From Rhyacophila brunnea (taxonomy: Eukaryota; Arthropoda; Insecta; Trichoptera; Rhyacophilidae): a DNA stretch of 64,000 nt. The notes under the pieces were generated by a model, which saw nothing but the letters and a program-made list of their open reading frames with translations, was not told the origin of the DNA and searched no databases. Position numbers and translations under genes: made by a program. The stretch spans positions 62,001-126,000 of the forward strand of contig JAGYXB010001798.1 of NCBI GenBank assembly GCA_022495005.1. The letters run 5' to 3'. Below are positions 11,177 through 23,000 of the stretch, piece after piece. Within the stretch, counting starts at the first letter, position 1. Each line of letters opens with the position of its first letter.

Positions 11177-11735
11177 CAGTAGCGAAGGGTGGAAGTAGGC
11201 TGTTAAGATCCGTCATAAATAGTGCACATTAAACTTTGTTAGTCATACGTATTTGTTTTTATTGAACTAAGACTACAACTCACAGATGATATTGGTTAGT
11301 TTTAAAAAATCAATTAAACCCTGCCTAAACAAAACCACAATAGTTTTGGTATATTTGGGTGCTAAGACAAAATTGTGCACACTTTTTCATTCAAACTTAT
11401 TTGTTTTCATTGGATTTAGATTACATATTACCCATATTGTTGATTCATTTTTTTAAATTCATTAAGCCCTGCCTAAACCAAACTATAATAGATAAAACAT
11501 ATTATTCTGTCTATAAATATTTAAAGATATGTATGATTTAATTGCATAATCGAGTATTTTTTACTATTATCTATTATGGCTTGGTTTCACAGGGCTTAAT
11601 TGAATTTTAAAAACTTACCAACACCATCTATAAATTGTAGTCTACTTTCAATGAAAAAAATACGTATGAATGACAAAGTTTAATGTGCACTATTTATGGC
11701 GGATCTAAACAGCCTACCTCCACCCTTCGCCACTG
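11177..11735. mobile_element. hAT-family MITE (CAGTGGCGAAG type) beside the last Gr-a exon
   Basis: The element begins CAGTAGCGAAGGGTGG and ends CCACCCTTCGCCACTG, flanked by TCTTATTG and CCTTATTG, an 8-bp duplication with one mismatch. The terminal inverted repeats extend for well over 100 bp and include AGGCTGTTAAGATCC and AAACTTTGTTAGTCATACG. It is non-coding, and its right end is 73 bp before the acceptor of the last Gr-a exon. Confidence 0.8.
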
Positions 11736-11808
11736 CCTTATTGTATGTCATATATCAGTGTTGAACAATCGTTACAAAAACTTTAATCATAATAATATTG
11801 GGTTTCAG

Positions 11809-11981
11809 ATTATAACCACAAGAAACAGCTGGAGTTATTTTTACAGCTTTGTAAAACTCGGACGATGGACGTGGTGGCATGCAACGTGTTTTCCGTGGAT
11901 TTTACTTTCGTTTTTGCTTTTATTGGAACAACAATCGCGTACCTTAACATTCTGATACAATTGACACGTGGTTTTAAATAA
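11809..11981 (+). CDS. Gr-a last exon (transmembrane segment 7 and C-terminus)
   Basis: GGTTTCAG precedes a 173-bp exon whose frame starts two bases in and reads YNHKKQLELFLQLCKTRTMD, then VVACNVFSVDFTFVFAF, IGTTIAYLNILIQLTRGFK and a TAA stop. The Gr-b last exon is the same length and shares HKKQL.LFL.LC, VVAC.VF..DFTFVFAF and the end FK-stop. The AY(L/I)NILIQL stretch takes the place of the TYxxxxxQF motif of gustatory receptors. An AATAAA overlaps the stop codon, and another lies at 12351-12356. Confidence 0.85.
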
Positions 11982-11989
11982 ATTGGATC

Positions 11990-12665
11990 GGTTGGGTATT
12001 GTAGCACATAATTATTCATTACCTAACAATTGAAGCGTCTAATTCCAAAAAAAAGTCCACATTTAGTCAAAATCGATAAAAAAATACGCACGCCTTCTTT
12101 GTATAATTTTACACAATATTAATTGATCTATAAATTCCAAAACGTGACATAACCCTACGAAAAAAAAAATTAAGTCTCGATTTATTACAAAAAGCGCCAT
12201 GTCCGTGTTTCATATTATTTAAAGCTTGTTTGAATTCGCGCGTGTTTAAGTCAACCAATAAGGGAACGTTCAATATTGAAAAGGGCGTCTCCCATGCTGT
12301 AGCATCTGGAAAACTCATTACAGTGCCACGGCAATATGTACCTTATGAGGAATAAATTAAAAAGTGAGGTACAAGTAGCGATACGTTCAATTTTATTTTG
12401 CCTATATTTATTACATTTAAGAGTTTATCGGCTTAAACAAGTGGCCATTTGGTTCTAATTCCGACAGAATACAAGGGAAAAAAATTATCTCACGTTAAAA
12501 CAAATAATTGAAGCTTGAAACATAAAAACGTTGTTTCCCGAAAATAATGAATTGTGGACTTGTCGCTTTTTGTAATTAGACGCCTCAATTATTATTAACC
12601 CTACAACTTATTCATACTCTCATACGCACATGTATTTGTTTTTTTAATAAAGACAATATTTTTAC
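11990..12665. other. Sequence downstream of Gr-a, nothing recognised
   Basis: An AT-rich stretch with a 69-codon minus-strand frame (12109-12318) that has reasonable amino-acid variety but no similarity I can name. It may be a relic exon or chance. The AATAAA at 12351-12356 is the best candidate poly(A) signal for Gr-a if the one overlapping the stop is not used. Confidence 0.35.
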
Positions 12666-12676
12666 AACAGTACAAT

Positions 12677-13526
12677 CAGGGCCGGCGCGTCCATATAGGC
12701 GAATTAGGCAACCGCCTAGGGCACAAGACATAAGGTGGCACATAAATGGGGAATGCTTTGACTCATAATGCTAACAAAGATGTTGATGCTAACGATCTAT
12801 GCAGTGAGCTTCAAGCAGTAGCTCATAGACACTCATAATACTAACAAAGATATCGATGCTAACGATCTATGCAGTAGCTCAAAGACTTTCAAAGTCTATG
12901 CCACCACCAAGTACTGCTCTTTATACTGGAACAATATATTGAAGATTGTGTACCAAATGTTTTTGTAGCTCTAAGAATATTAATACTTCCTGTAACAGTG
13001 GCAAGTGGTGAGCGTGGTTTCTCAAAATTGAAGCTTATTAAAACGTACATGCGCTCAACGATGTCACAAAACAGACTAGTAGATTTAGCAATAATTTCAA
13101 TTGAGTATGACTACGATATTCGATGTGAAGGGGTTAGTTAATTTTTTTGCAAAAATGAAGGTGAGAAAAATTAAATTGTAATTCTGTATCTAAGCATGTC
13201 TATTTTTTTGTTAATGTGCTTTTTTGTTTATTATTTGGTTACAAATTGTTTTTTTTATTTAAATTAAAATGTATATTTGAAACTGAAAAATAAAGAGTTT
13301 ATAATTTTTCTCTTATGTGTGTGTGCGTGCGTGTTTTACAATAATTTAGTAAATCAAAATTTTTGGAAGATACTTAAATTATTTTATTAATAAGTGTCTA
13401 TTATATTATGTTTAATGATCCCTAAATGTTTCTTTTATTATTTCGAAAAAAATGAGACAATTTTTTAAAAAGGGGGCACGCAAATAAACGTTGCCTATGG
13501 CACCAAATAACCTCGGGCCGGCGCTG
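12677..13526 (+). mobile_element. hAT element with transposase C-terminal remnant
   Basis: A perfect 8-bp duplication AGTACAAT (12669-12676 and 13527-13534) bounds an 850-bp element with ends CAGGGCCGGCGCG and the complement of GGGCCGGCGCTG. The ends carry the CGCCTAGGGC motif typical of one large animal hAT group. An internal relic of the transposase dimerisation domain lies at 12929-13141. The rest of the transposase has been deleted, so the copy cannot move without help. Confidence 0.88.
12929..13141 (+). pseudogene. hAT transposase C-terminal dimerisation domain relic
   Basis: The frame reads EDCVPNVFVALRILILPVTV then ASGERGFSKLKLIKTYMRST and MSQNRLVDLAIISIEYD to a TAA stop. The pattern LRI.L..PVT..S.ER.FS.LK.IK.Y.RSTM.Q.RL..LA.ISIE is the hAT C-terminal dimerisation domain in the ZMYM-like branch. 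About 70 codons remain, with no catalytic residues. The frame is intact at this point, suggesting a relatively recent internal deletion. Confidence 0.85.
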
Positions 13527-13589
13527 AGTACAATAAACATTGTTGACCTTTAATTTCTGAATTTACCATGAACCTCAGTTTGGCGTTAT

Positions 13590-13760
13590 ACCTAAGATCA
13601 ACTATAATATTATAATATATTATATATATATATTAACTTTTCTCTGGTAGGCCTCACAAAAACTTTCCAAAAATGTCACTAAAATCTTATGAGCCCCTCT
13701 CTTGTTATATCCAATTATATTATATTATAATATCATATATTATATTGAAATATTCCATTT
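13590..13760. repeat. AT-rich simple and self-complementary sequence
   Basis: Runs of TATTATATATATATATTA and ATTATATTATAATATCATA give strongly self-complementary AT sequence on both sides of a short mixed segment. No terminal repeats or duplications were found. Confidence 0.55.
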
Positions 13761-13924
13761 AAGTGAGGATGAGTAAAGGTGGGCGTTGTTAAAATTATTA
13801 AAATGAGGTCTACTTAGCTTATTCGGTGTAATTCCTTGTATCTACTTTATAATTTGTGTATTTACTCTATTTACTCTTTTTCTAATACTGCATCTATTTT
13901 TATATAAATATCGTCATCATCACC

Positions 13925-14200
13925 AGCCTGCATCTATCCACTGCTGGATGAAGGCCTCACCAAGCAGATTTCACTTCTCTCGGTCCTGTGCATTGCGCTG
14001 CCACGTACTTCCGTAGAACTTTATCATTTCATCGATCCAGCGGCCTCTAGGTCTACCTTGCGGACGTTTTGTACCTCTTAAGTACCACTGGATGATTAGA
14101 TTTATCCAACAATTGTCCCTTCTTCGAGCTATGTATCCAGCCTTTTTATATGTCGTCGGTATTTGGTAAAAAGGGCGAATCAACCATTTTGGCAAAATCG
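13925..14200 (-). pseudogene. Short 3' end of a non-LTR retrotransposon
   Basis: On the minus strand the frame reads GTKRPQGRPRGRWIDEM, KFYGSTWQRNAQDREK and, after a stop or frame change, EAFIQQWIDAG. The G.P..RW.D....W...AQDR..W..LGEA..QQW order is the extreme C-terminus of endonuclease-reverse transcriptase proteins of many insect non-LTR elements. The copy is 5'-truncated to about 270 bp and ends in GATGATGACGAT-type repeats. Confidence 0.75.
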
Positions 14201-14699
14201 AGATTTTTATGAAAAAATAAGATGTACCTCACTAGTTTTTTGTGTACAAACGGCGTATTTGTATCTCCACAGGAAAGTACTTACATAAAACGATAACCCT
14301 AAGGGCGAATATCCAATTAGTGCTACGAATAAAAAACGGATGTGAAATATTAGGCCTTTTAAAATATTATATTATAAAGACAGTTTCTAAGACATTTATA
14401 ATCATCATCAGGTAATTAATAAATATAATATGCCAAAAGTTAAAAATCCTCCTCCTGTAAAATAGCATTTTGGTTAATTCACCCTTTTTATAAAACAACG
14501 ACGATATTATATTATACTGTTTTAGTAATATTTCTTTGTTTTTAAATGTCATGTTGTGAGCGTCTCAAATTAATAATTTGTAAAGTTTACTATACTTATT
14601 ATGTAAAATAAATAAATTTTAAATTTGAAAAAAAAGTTGATAATATCTGATTATTTCTTTATATTTGATTGTATAATATTTAGTAACAATAGTAATTTT

Positions 14700-14860
14700 C
14701 TGTTCGTTGCGAACGGTCTTGTATATCGATGTTGATTTTGGTTGCTATGGTTTTTTACTCTTATATTTTCCGCCTGTCGCCGGTGTTGCCATCTCTGCTG
14801 CCACATTTCTTTGGCCCTTTTCATCCTCGACATCACCTTCAGATTTGTAATTTTGTCTTT
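14700..14860 (-). repeat. Second copy of the WQQRWQHRRQAEN segment
   Basis: About 90 bp (TTGCTATGG...CGCCTGTCGCCGGTGTTGCC and on to CTGCTGCCACA) repeats the block at about 9780-9865 at high identity and in the same orientation. The surrounding sequence differs, so only part of the repeat is shared. Confidence 0.6.
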
Positions 14861-14967
14861 CCTATTGATACGGAGCATGAGCATGAGCGCCAACATTTAT
14901 TTTAGAAGCTTCAAGATTTCTGAGCATTGTATAATTGGACTGGCATTTTTTAGTTTAACGGTATGGT

Positions 14968-15168
14968 CTTAGTTGGCTCTCACATATAAAATCGCCTCGT
15001 GTGCCCCACACCCATAAATAAAACCTTTCGAGAACGGCGATCCAGTGTTGCTTGTGAAGACCGCGCACATCTATCTAGCGAAAGTCGCGCGTAGCCTTCG
15101 AAACGTATAAATATTTGAATTATGAGGTTTGTGTTTGTGTGATTATGTAACCCAACAAACATCATGTA
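14968..15168. repeat. Diverged partial copy of the Harbinger-like MITE
   Basis: From TTAGTTGGCTCTCACATATA the sequence follows the order of the complete elements at 24168-24614 and 55030-55476 (CGCCTCGTGTGCC, then a CATAAAT block, then GCGCACATCTATCTAGCG). The right half is missing and replaced by the mariner remnant. Confidence 0.5.
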
Positions 15169-15177
15169 AGCTGCTGA

Positions 15178-16172
15178 TTGACACCTTTCCCAATGAAGTG
15201 TTCATCTCTAACGAGGCACATTTTCACCTTAGTGGCTATGTTAACAAACTGAATATGCGGTACTGGAGTAAAAAAAAATCCCAGGGTACTTTATAAGAGG
15301 CCCTTTCATTCAGATCATGTCACGTTATGGTGTGCAATGGAGCATTTTTCGAGATAACGGTCGTCAAGTAACCGTGAATTCAAACCGTTATTTGAATCCT
15401 AGAGTTTTCTTTTAGCCTGCTCTCTGGCAGAAATAAAACTGGAAAATCTGTGGTTTCAGCAAGATGAGGCCACACAACCCAGCAGCCCACACCGCCAGGG
15501 TTTCAATGGATTTTTTGAGATAAGCCTTCCCCGGCCCGCTGGCCTCCTTACGTAAACTGGCCTGCACGTTCACTTGATTTAGCCCCTGTGATTATTTCCT
15601 GTAGAGTTATCTCAAATCCCTGGTTTATAAGGATCGTCCACGGACCCTGGAAGATCTACAAAACAACATCCGAGCTTTGCTTTGATAAATTACCAACGTA
15701 ACGGTCAGTGACGTCTCTAGATAAAATGCCGCCCCTAGGTAGCGCCAAAATGCCGCTCCATTTTTTTATACAGTATTTTTATCATCCTTTCCAATATCTA
15801 AGAAATGTGTTCTATGGAGACATTACTAACAAAATATCAGACTTTAATTATTCGCAAATCTGCACGTTTCGTTTCTGGTCACCAAGGACGTCAAAAGACA
15901 ACGAAAGTAAACTAGATATCGCAAACCCGACAAAACCAGTGATTTTTTTTAATGGAAGATATTTTCGTTATTACTAAGTTTAGGTAGCTATTTCTATATA
16001 CTTCAAATGATTCTTTTTGATTTTCCGCCCTTTGAGTAACTGCCACCCCCAAGCGTCGCTCAATCTGCCTACCCCGAAGGGACGTCACTTGTAACGGTCG
16101 GCATGCTAGAAAGAGTGAACCGAAACTTTCGAACTTCAACTGACTATTGACAATGTAGGGCGACATTTATAA
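15178..16172 (+). pseudogene. mariner-like transposase remnant, split by a hAT MITE
   Basis: Pieces in changing frames read EVFISNEAHFHLSGYVNKLN, MRYWSKKK, an LENLWFQQDEAT-like block, NWPARSLDLAP and KDRPRTLEDLQNNIRAL. After the insert at 15706-16090 the sequence resumes with a block like MLERVNRNFRTST. This order, with a DEAHFHL block, WFQQDGA, and WP.RSPDL.P, belongs to a Tc1/mariner group. Stops and frame changes abound, and the aspartate expected before EAHFH is asparagine, so a catalytic residue is gone. The remnant begins at the seam with another repeat and has no visible terminal repeats. Confidence 0.8.
15706..16090. mobile_element. hAT-like MITE (CAGTGACGTC type) inside the mariner remnant
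   Basis: GTAACGGT is duplicated exactly at 15698-15705 and 16091-16098. The element begins CAGTGACGTCTCTAGA and ends AGGGACGTCACTT; an equal family member with ends CAGTGACGTCCC / GGAACGTCACTG is at 58826-59332. Both contain AAAATGCCGCCCC near the left end and CTCAATCTGCCTACCCCGA near the right end. There is no coding capacity. Confidence 0.85.
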
Positions 16173-16327
16173 GATATTATTTTTAAAACGATGTACAATC
16201 AAATCTCATATGTTGTGTGATAGGCAAAAAATAATAACTAAAAAATTTGGAACGTGTACAGTTTTTTATTTCATTTTCAAAAAAGAAAGATCCCACGCCC
16301 TATCCTTTATATACACTTTGTATTTTT

Positions 16328-16745
16328 ACAACGTTTTTATTAGCTCGTATTCTTGTTTGTCCGGTGGTTGTTTGTCCAGTACAGATCTTGCAATCGATTT
16401 TTAACGAACTTCCCGACTAACTAGACATTTGAAACTTTTAGAATAGGTATATCAGAACACGATGCCAATGCATTCTTTGAATACTTTCAGCCATCTTTAA
16501 GTAGAATTGAATTCATTTTCAGTTAATTCTGTTTTGTATGAAAAGTTATTTCGGAAGAAATCCGTAATTCAATCCACTATTATTAGTTGCTAGGAAATTA
16601 TTAATATATACGTGCATTACTATGGAAATCAATATGAGTGTCAAAATGACATTTCAGTATTATTTCTATGAAATACAATTTTTTTGATCGTTTAAGCTAG
16701 TCAAGTCAAGTTTATATGATTCAACAGAAAATTTAAAAACGTTGT
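16328..16745 (+). mobile_element. TA-flanked MITE family M1, copy 2
   Basis: This is a complete copy with TA sites and termini CAACGTTTTTATTAGCTCG and the complement of TTTAAAAACGTTG. The TTTGTCCGGTGG and TTTTGTATG markers are present. It ends about 50 bp downstream of the Gr-b poly(A) signal. Confidence 0.8.
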
Positions 16746-16791
16746 AAGTATATAAAAAGTTCTTTTTATCTTGTAATTATTAAGTATATCA

Positions 16792-16797
16792 TTTATT
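16792..16797 (-). promoter_or_regulatory. Candidate poly(A) signal of Gr-b
   Basis: TTTATT on the + strand is AATAAA in the sense of Gr-b and lies 45 bp beyond its TAG stop. In AT-rich DNA such a hexamer can arise by chance, but the position is right for a short 3' end. Confidence 0.45.
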
Positions 16798-16841
16798 TAC
16801 AGTTATACATTTACATTTTAATATTAATAACATACTTACCG

Positions 16842-17014
16842 CTATTTAAAATCAATCGTTAATTGCATTAATACGATCAGCCAACAAAGGATTGTTCCGA
16901 GGAAAGCAAACACGAAAGTAAAATCAATGGGAAATACGCTGCAGGCCACCACGCGTAGTGGACGGCTTTGACAAAGCCGCAAAAATAATCCCAGCTGCTT
17001 CTTGTGTTTGGAAA
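16842..17014 (-). CDS. Gr-b last exon (transmembrane segment 7 and C-terminus)
   Basis: TTTGCAG precedes a 173-bp exon reading SKHKKQLGLFLRLCQSRPL, then RVVACSVFPIDFTFVFAF, LGTILCWLIVLMQLTIDFK and a TAG stop. It equals the Gr-a last exon in length and phase. The SRPL.V.AC.VFPID segment is what gustatory receptors show just before their last membrane helix; the family's usual TYxxxxxQF is here CWLIVLMQL. Confidence 0.87.
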
Positions 17015-20000
17015 CTGCAAAAAGACACATTACCATATAACTATTCGGTATTCACTAACACAGTACGACATGTCCAGTGTGGGCAATGTAGTGTTGTGTT
17101 TGGGGAGTATTGGACCAAAATAAAAATTAGAATTTCAGTAAAATGGACATATAGTTTACGCCAGAGGTGATTTATATGGTTCCACGAATAAACAGAGCAT
17201 GATATAACAGGAAATGAAGAAACAGAACGGTGATAAAACAGAACAGCAATAAACAGAACTATGACATTTAAGGAAAAATATAACATTTCATATTGAAACT
17301 GTTGTATAGATTTTTAATAGCGCAGATTTTCAATACGCCGTAAAAAATCGAATTATATAATTTCTGCATTCCTAATTGCTGAAAAGCCTTAATTAAACGG
17401 GACTCAACTCGGTGTTGCCAGCAAGCTTATGTAAATTTTGTCTTAATCAATCTAATGCCAGCGCTCCATTGGCGAGCCAATAACTCGTCCGATTTATCAA
17501 TGATCAACGAATGAATAAAAAAGTCGAGCTGTCAAAAGTCAAAAGTTGCGATTATCGTAATGTCTTCCGATAATCCTATAATTTTGTGTTATTTATATGT
17601 AGACTTGCATAAAATAATATGGCAGCGAAAACAACGCAAGTTTGGCGTTTTCTTTCATGAATTTCATAAATACAAATAAAAAATAATTGATAAATCTCTA
17701 ATTTTCTAATGTGTAAATTAACAAATTAATCAATGAAAATGTTTAAAACACTTAAAGATTTTTTCGGTCCGAATGATTGCATGTTAATGTCAAATCGCAT
17801 TTGCATAGTGATCGACGGACGAAGTCTGGCAACTCAGAGAGTAAAATATCAAATATGTTTGAAATCCAACGAGCCTGGTCTGCGGATTAAAAAGTCCGCA
17901 TATCTGGGGTGCTCCACGCGAAAAAAAGTCCGAAGACTGTAAATCGTCTGACTTGCATGCCAATGGAGCGCCGGCCTAATATTATGTTCAAAATGCTTGG
18001 GTACAACAAAATAATGAGATTAATAATTCTGTGAAGTTGAGCATGTATATCAAAATCAAGTAGATAAATTGAGGTTATTACGACGAATGGTCAACATGCA
18101 GTGATTATATTTATATATATTTCTTTTATAAATTTAAGTTTTGTAGATAATGTTCGGACATTTCGTTGTATATAATATAACCTATTGATCCTCGCAATCT
18201 GTAACAAACTTGATGGAATATTTCCATGTATGGTGTGAATATGTTGTATAAAAAAATCAATTCTCAGGGCAGCTATTTGTACGTTTGGATTTATGTGGTA
18301 AATCAGATTATATGTTTTTGGATGATTTAAAATTTTTGTGAAATGTTTGAACATTCTCAACAAACTGCAATTTAAAAACATTTCTGATTTACCACAGAAT
18401 ACCAACATATTCACGCCATACATGGATATCAGTGGCGAAGGGTGAACGTAGGTTGTTTAAAATCAAACTTAAATAGTGCACACTAAACTTTGACTTTCAA
18501 ACGTATTCGTTTTCATTTAACTCATACTACAATGTGTGAATAGTGTTTGTTACCTTTTAAAATTCAATTAAACCCTGCCTAATCCAACCAATAGTATAAA
18601 ATATCTAAAATTATGCCATTAAAATACATAATTTTAGACATGTTATAGATAAAAGAATATTTTTTATCGATTAGGGATTGATAAATTCAAAAAAACTTAC
18701 CAACACCATCTGTAATGTATTCTTAATTCAACGAAAACAAATAAGTTTGACTGAAAAAGTGTGCACTATTTTTGTCGGATCGCTCATAGCATACCTAATC
18801 TATTATGGTTTGATTGAGGCATGGTTTATTTGAATTTTAAAAATTAACCAGCACCATCTGAAAATTGTATTCTTAATTCAATGAAAATAAATAAGTATGA
18901 CTGATAAAGTATAGTTTGCAATATTTATGTCGAATCCTAAAAGCCTACCTCTACTCCTCGCCACTGACGGATATACACATATTATACAGTCGACCTTGGT
19001 TATTACGAGGAAGATGGGAAGAATTTACTCGTTATAAGCATTACTCGTAAAATCGTTATATAACATTAAATTTTTCGCGCTACATTCTATTTAAGCATAG
19101 AACATTAAAAAATCTGAAAACCATCGTAAAAATCCGCGAAACAAGCATGGCATTCATAAACTACAAAAGAGAACGGCGCTGGTAGGTTCCTACTGACTTC
19201 ACAAAGCTTGGATTTTTTACATGCAATTTTAACCATTATGGCTGGATACCTTTTGAATGTTATCGGCGAAAACACCAATTAGGTACTTAGACACACTATT
19301 GTCATAAAAGTCATCCGATCCCGGCGGCATCGGTCTGATTTTATTGCTTAGGGTCGAAAATGTTGTTTTTAAACGATCGACACATTAACAGTTTTGATCG
19401 GTATACGAAAGAAGTAGCTGGTGATAAAAGTGAATAAATGTATGGAAAAAATCATAAACTAAAATGTCAACGAATGTTTCCTCATTACATCCGAGATCTC
19501 GCTATTTCCGTGATCGTAATAAGCAAGTGCGATTGTATCAGTTATATCACTATGCCCGATTTTATGGATAGTTATTGGGCATTACGGATATTATGACATA
19601 TTAATTAATCACTTGTTATAATAACATAATATACAGTTAGCTGAAAGTAGTAGTTATGACATGTGAGTTATTAAAGTACTTACGTATTCTTGTGTCAAGT
19701 AGTAATTTTATAATTGTCACATTTGTAATCTTTCTTTCGTATTTCAATAATTCACAAACAAATGGAGGCCCAACGACCAGTATGGCATGATGGAAGGACC
19801 AGCATATAGAAAAGACAAGATCCATGAAACTACCCTACAGAGGAAATAGAAGAAAAAGTGGTTGAGATGACGATAAACATAGAGTACTAAAGCTGCAGAC
19901 ACGCGGCATTGCGTCGACACGTCGACTGTAATGCAGTGTGTCTGTGCCCTTAGACGTTGCCAACTGATCGACGTTATCTGGATGGTAGCCATGCTGGCGC

Positions 20001-23000
20001 TGATACAGTTGCATTAATTGATGGACACAATTTTATTCACACAGCTTAAAATGACTACTTCTATATAGATTATAGATTCAAAACGTTGCATCAGAATCAC
20101 TAGAAGACATACTTATATGCCAACCTTCTTATTTCATTATTGATACCACGTGAAGTTAATATTAGTAAGTATAAAGTAAGTAACACTAACTTATGAATTC
20201 AATATGACCTAACCAGTGGACGTTTCCAAGTCTGATTACTTAAACTTGGTATCATTTATTACAAATATCGATTAAGTTGTCCTCTCTTTGTGTATATGGC
20301 AGGAACTGGTTTCTGGCAATCTCATAACTACGAGTTAGCTGTAATTTAGTCTAATAATATTAGACATACATAATTTTGAAAAGACTTCAATAATATAATA
20401 TAGTCACAATACTATTATAACCAATAAAAAAATCTTTTTGAAAAACGTAAGAAACCCCGCAGGAATCGAACCTGCATCTCTCGGGTATCGCGCCCACGCA
20501 CATAGACCACTGTGCTAAAGGAGTCATACTTAATTGTGACTAATTTTTTTAACTAATGGTTTTTCAATATATGAAGTGACTATTGGCATAGTAGATATTA
20601 CTTTAATTACTAACCGACGTCACGGATCACTCCAAGATTTTTTGTTGTAACTTACTTGAACTTGCTAATAATTTTTAATTAACCATTTTTTATTCAACGA
20701 ATAATTCACAAGATTTAAGAATGTAACATTCTAATTATTGAACATACATAATTTTGAAAACACTTCTGGGTATAACCAACAGAAAAATATTTTCTATAAG
20801 ATTGTTACATTCTTACATCTTGTGAATTATTCGTTGAATAAAAAATAGTTAAATAATAATATTAAGTTGCATTTTATGTTTATGTATGTATAAAATAGTT
20901 GTAAGATTCCTATAAACAGTTGAGCACTAGGAAGGGGGGGGGGGGTTGGGTCCATACGCGACAACTGGGCACCACTCAATCGAATGAAATTCGAAAATAA
21001 ATAGTCATTCGTGAATTATTATTGGTAGGTATTTCTAAAATATATATTTGATATTATTATTTATATTTAAATTAATTCGTTGAATAAAAGAAATAGTTAA
21101 TTGTAAATTATTAGAAAGTTCAAGTAAGTTACATCATAAAAATTTTGGAAAAATCCACGACGTCGGTTAGTATTGAAGTAATAGGTATCTACTTTGATTA
21201 ATATAAACAAAAACCGATTGCCAAAGTACTCGTAGCTTGATTTAGAATAACGCTGATGAGTGGGTATTGAAAAGGCCAATAGTTAAATTTGTCGTAATTA
21301 GTATGTCCTGCGTAGCATAGAGGTAAATGCGACGGACGGGGCGTAAACCCAGGAGATGCAGGGTTCAATTCCCTGCCGGGGTAGCTTACTTTTTTCAAAA
21401 AGACTTTTTCTATTGGTAATAATAAATTTTCTCAGAAAGTGTTTTTCAAAATTATGTATATTATATTATTATTTAATACATGGTGAGAATTTAAATATTA
21501 TGTGCACTTAAATAATGATTTATTGTGCATATGTTTGAGTTCCAACGAGAAGAGATTTCTTTATTTTTTTTATAAAGTCTCAGGCATAATAATTCTCAAT
21601 CCGCAATAAAAAACATTATGTTAAGATCAAAATAAATTAAAACTACTAAGTAGTAGATAAAAACTGATTAAAATTCCTCGTCTACTTTCTGTATAAAGCC
21701 GCATTTAGACCACGACTGTGCCACTTTAATCCAAAAATCACTATAACGCGTTTCACGGAAAACATGTTTTGCACCCCCATCATTTATCAAATCAAGAAAC
21801 TGTTCCTGAATTAAATTGACCTCCGAAGGCAGATCACTAATGGAGAGTACAAATGGGTTATTGATAAAACGATGGTATTTTTCAAATTCTCGTAGGTCAG
21901 GAAAATACGAGTAGTAAGAAATTTCTTCGCTAAGAATGAATACCATCACCTCAAAGATATCGCCATCAACTTCAAGCTCATTTTCATCAATATATGTGTT
22001 CAGCTGTGGAAATAAGGCAAAATTCTTCCTCTCTAACTTTATAATCCATAGTTCGAGCTTCATTTTGAAAGCTGTCAATTTTTCGTGGCAATGGAGCACT
22101 GTGATATCTTTTCCTTGCAGCGCCAGGTTGATAGGATTCACAGATAAAAATATAAATAGTATAGATGTGCGTTCGTTTTTCGCGGTTTGAGAACCACTGC
22201 ATATTGTTGGGTTACGGACTAAATATAAAAAAATAATTAAAAAATACTCACAATCTGTCCCGGATAGTTCAAAATATAGACAAAAGGTGATATAGAGGCG
22301 AGAAGAAAAAGGGGTGGAGACAATAAAAGCTGAAATCAAAAATGTAGAAAATATAATACCCACTATGGAATTTGTTGGATATTTTTAGTGATAAGTATAT
22401 AAATTTTTACAAAAAATTAAACATTTCAAGAATCGAGTTACTTTTATGATATAAAAGCAGAGAGAGCTCGCTATCCGAATGGGAATGGAGAAACATTAAA
22501 AACAAGGCCTGAACAAAAACGAACCATATGTGCGAGTGAGAAAGCATTCGGCACGCTTATATCTCCGCAATATGCGATAGAAATTCTGGTTACATGTAAA
22601 TTGTACGTAAAATATTTCACCGTAGCACACAGTTCGCCGTGAGCTTTCTATCGGAAGAGATGATCGTATATTATACGGTCTTCAATTTTATTAGATTTAA
22701 TATGAACATTAATTCAATTCAACATTCAACATTTTTCGAGCAAAATGTTTACGTTGTTAATGGCATAAGAATGTTATAAAATTTTCAAATTTCTTCCCGA
22801 AGGTGCAATTCATGTATGTAGGTATATTCAACTTTTATTAAAGGCGTTCAAATGTAGATAAACGTAAACTTTGTTGAAATACTTGGCGGGCCGTAGTTTG
22901 CCCAGGCCTGATTTAGAGCAATGAAAATAACGGAAACGTGTTACCGTGTTAACTATTAAAGCTCTGCAGTAAATAACAGTGGCAAAGGGTGGAGGTAAGC

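Larger units (their letters stand above)
4303..11981 (+). pseudogene. Gr-a: gustatory receptor gene disrupted by an insertion
   Basis: The gene is assembled from three coding blocks on the + strand: 4303-6267 (interrupted by 4948-6070), 8166-8243 and 11809-11981. The protein is a multi-pass membrane receptor of the insect gustatory receptor family, which form tetrameric ligand-gated cation channels in taste neurons with the N-terminus inside the cell. Evidence is the conserved spacing of hydrophobic segments, the LLSPGV-type segment before the last exon, and the C-terminal VDFTFVFAFIGTTIAYLNIL segment that occupies the place of the TYxxxxxQF signature. It aligns throughout with Gr-b, which lies in the opposite orientation. 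The insertion introduces a stop after residue 220, so the full product is not made unless an intact allele exists. The transmembrane-5 exon was not found between 6268 and 8165, and exon phases at 8243/11808 do not join directly, so a small exon is missing from this model or the gene is more decayed than it looks. Confidence 0.85.

Noticed and set aside
20457..20520. A functional tRNA gene
   Set aside because: The A and B boxes are good, but the module lies within a repeat body shared by four other places with differing, partly damaged modules.
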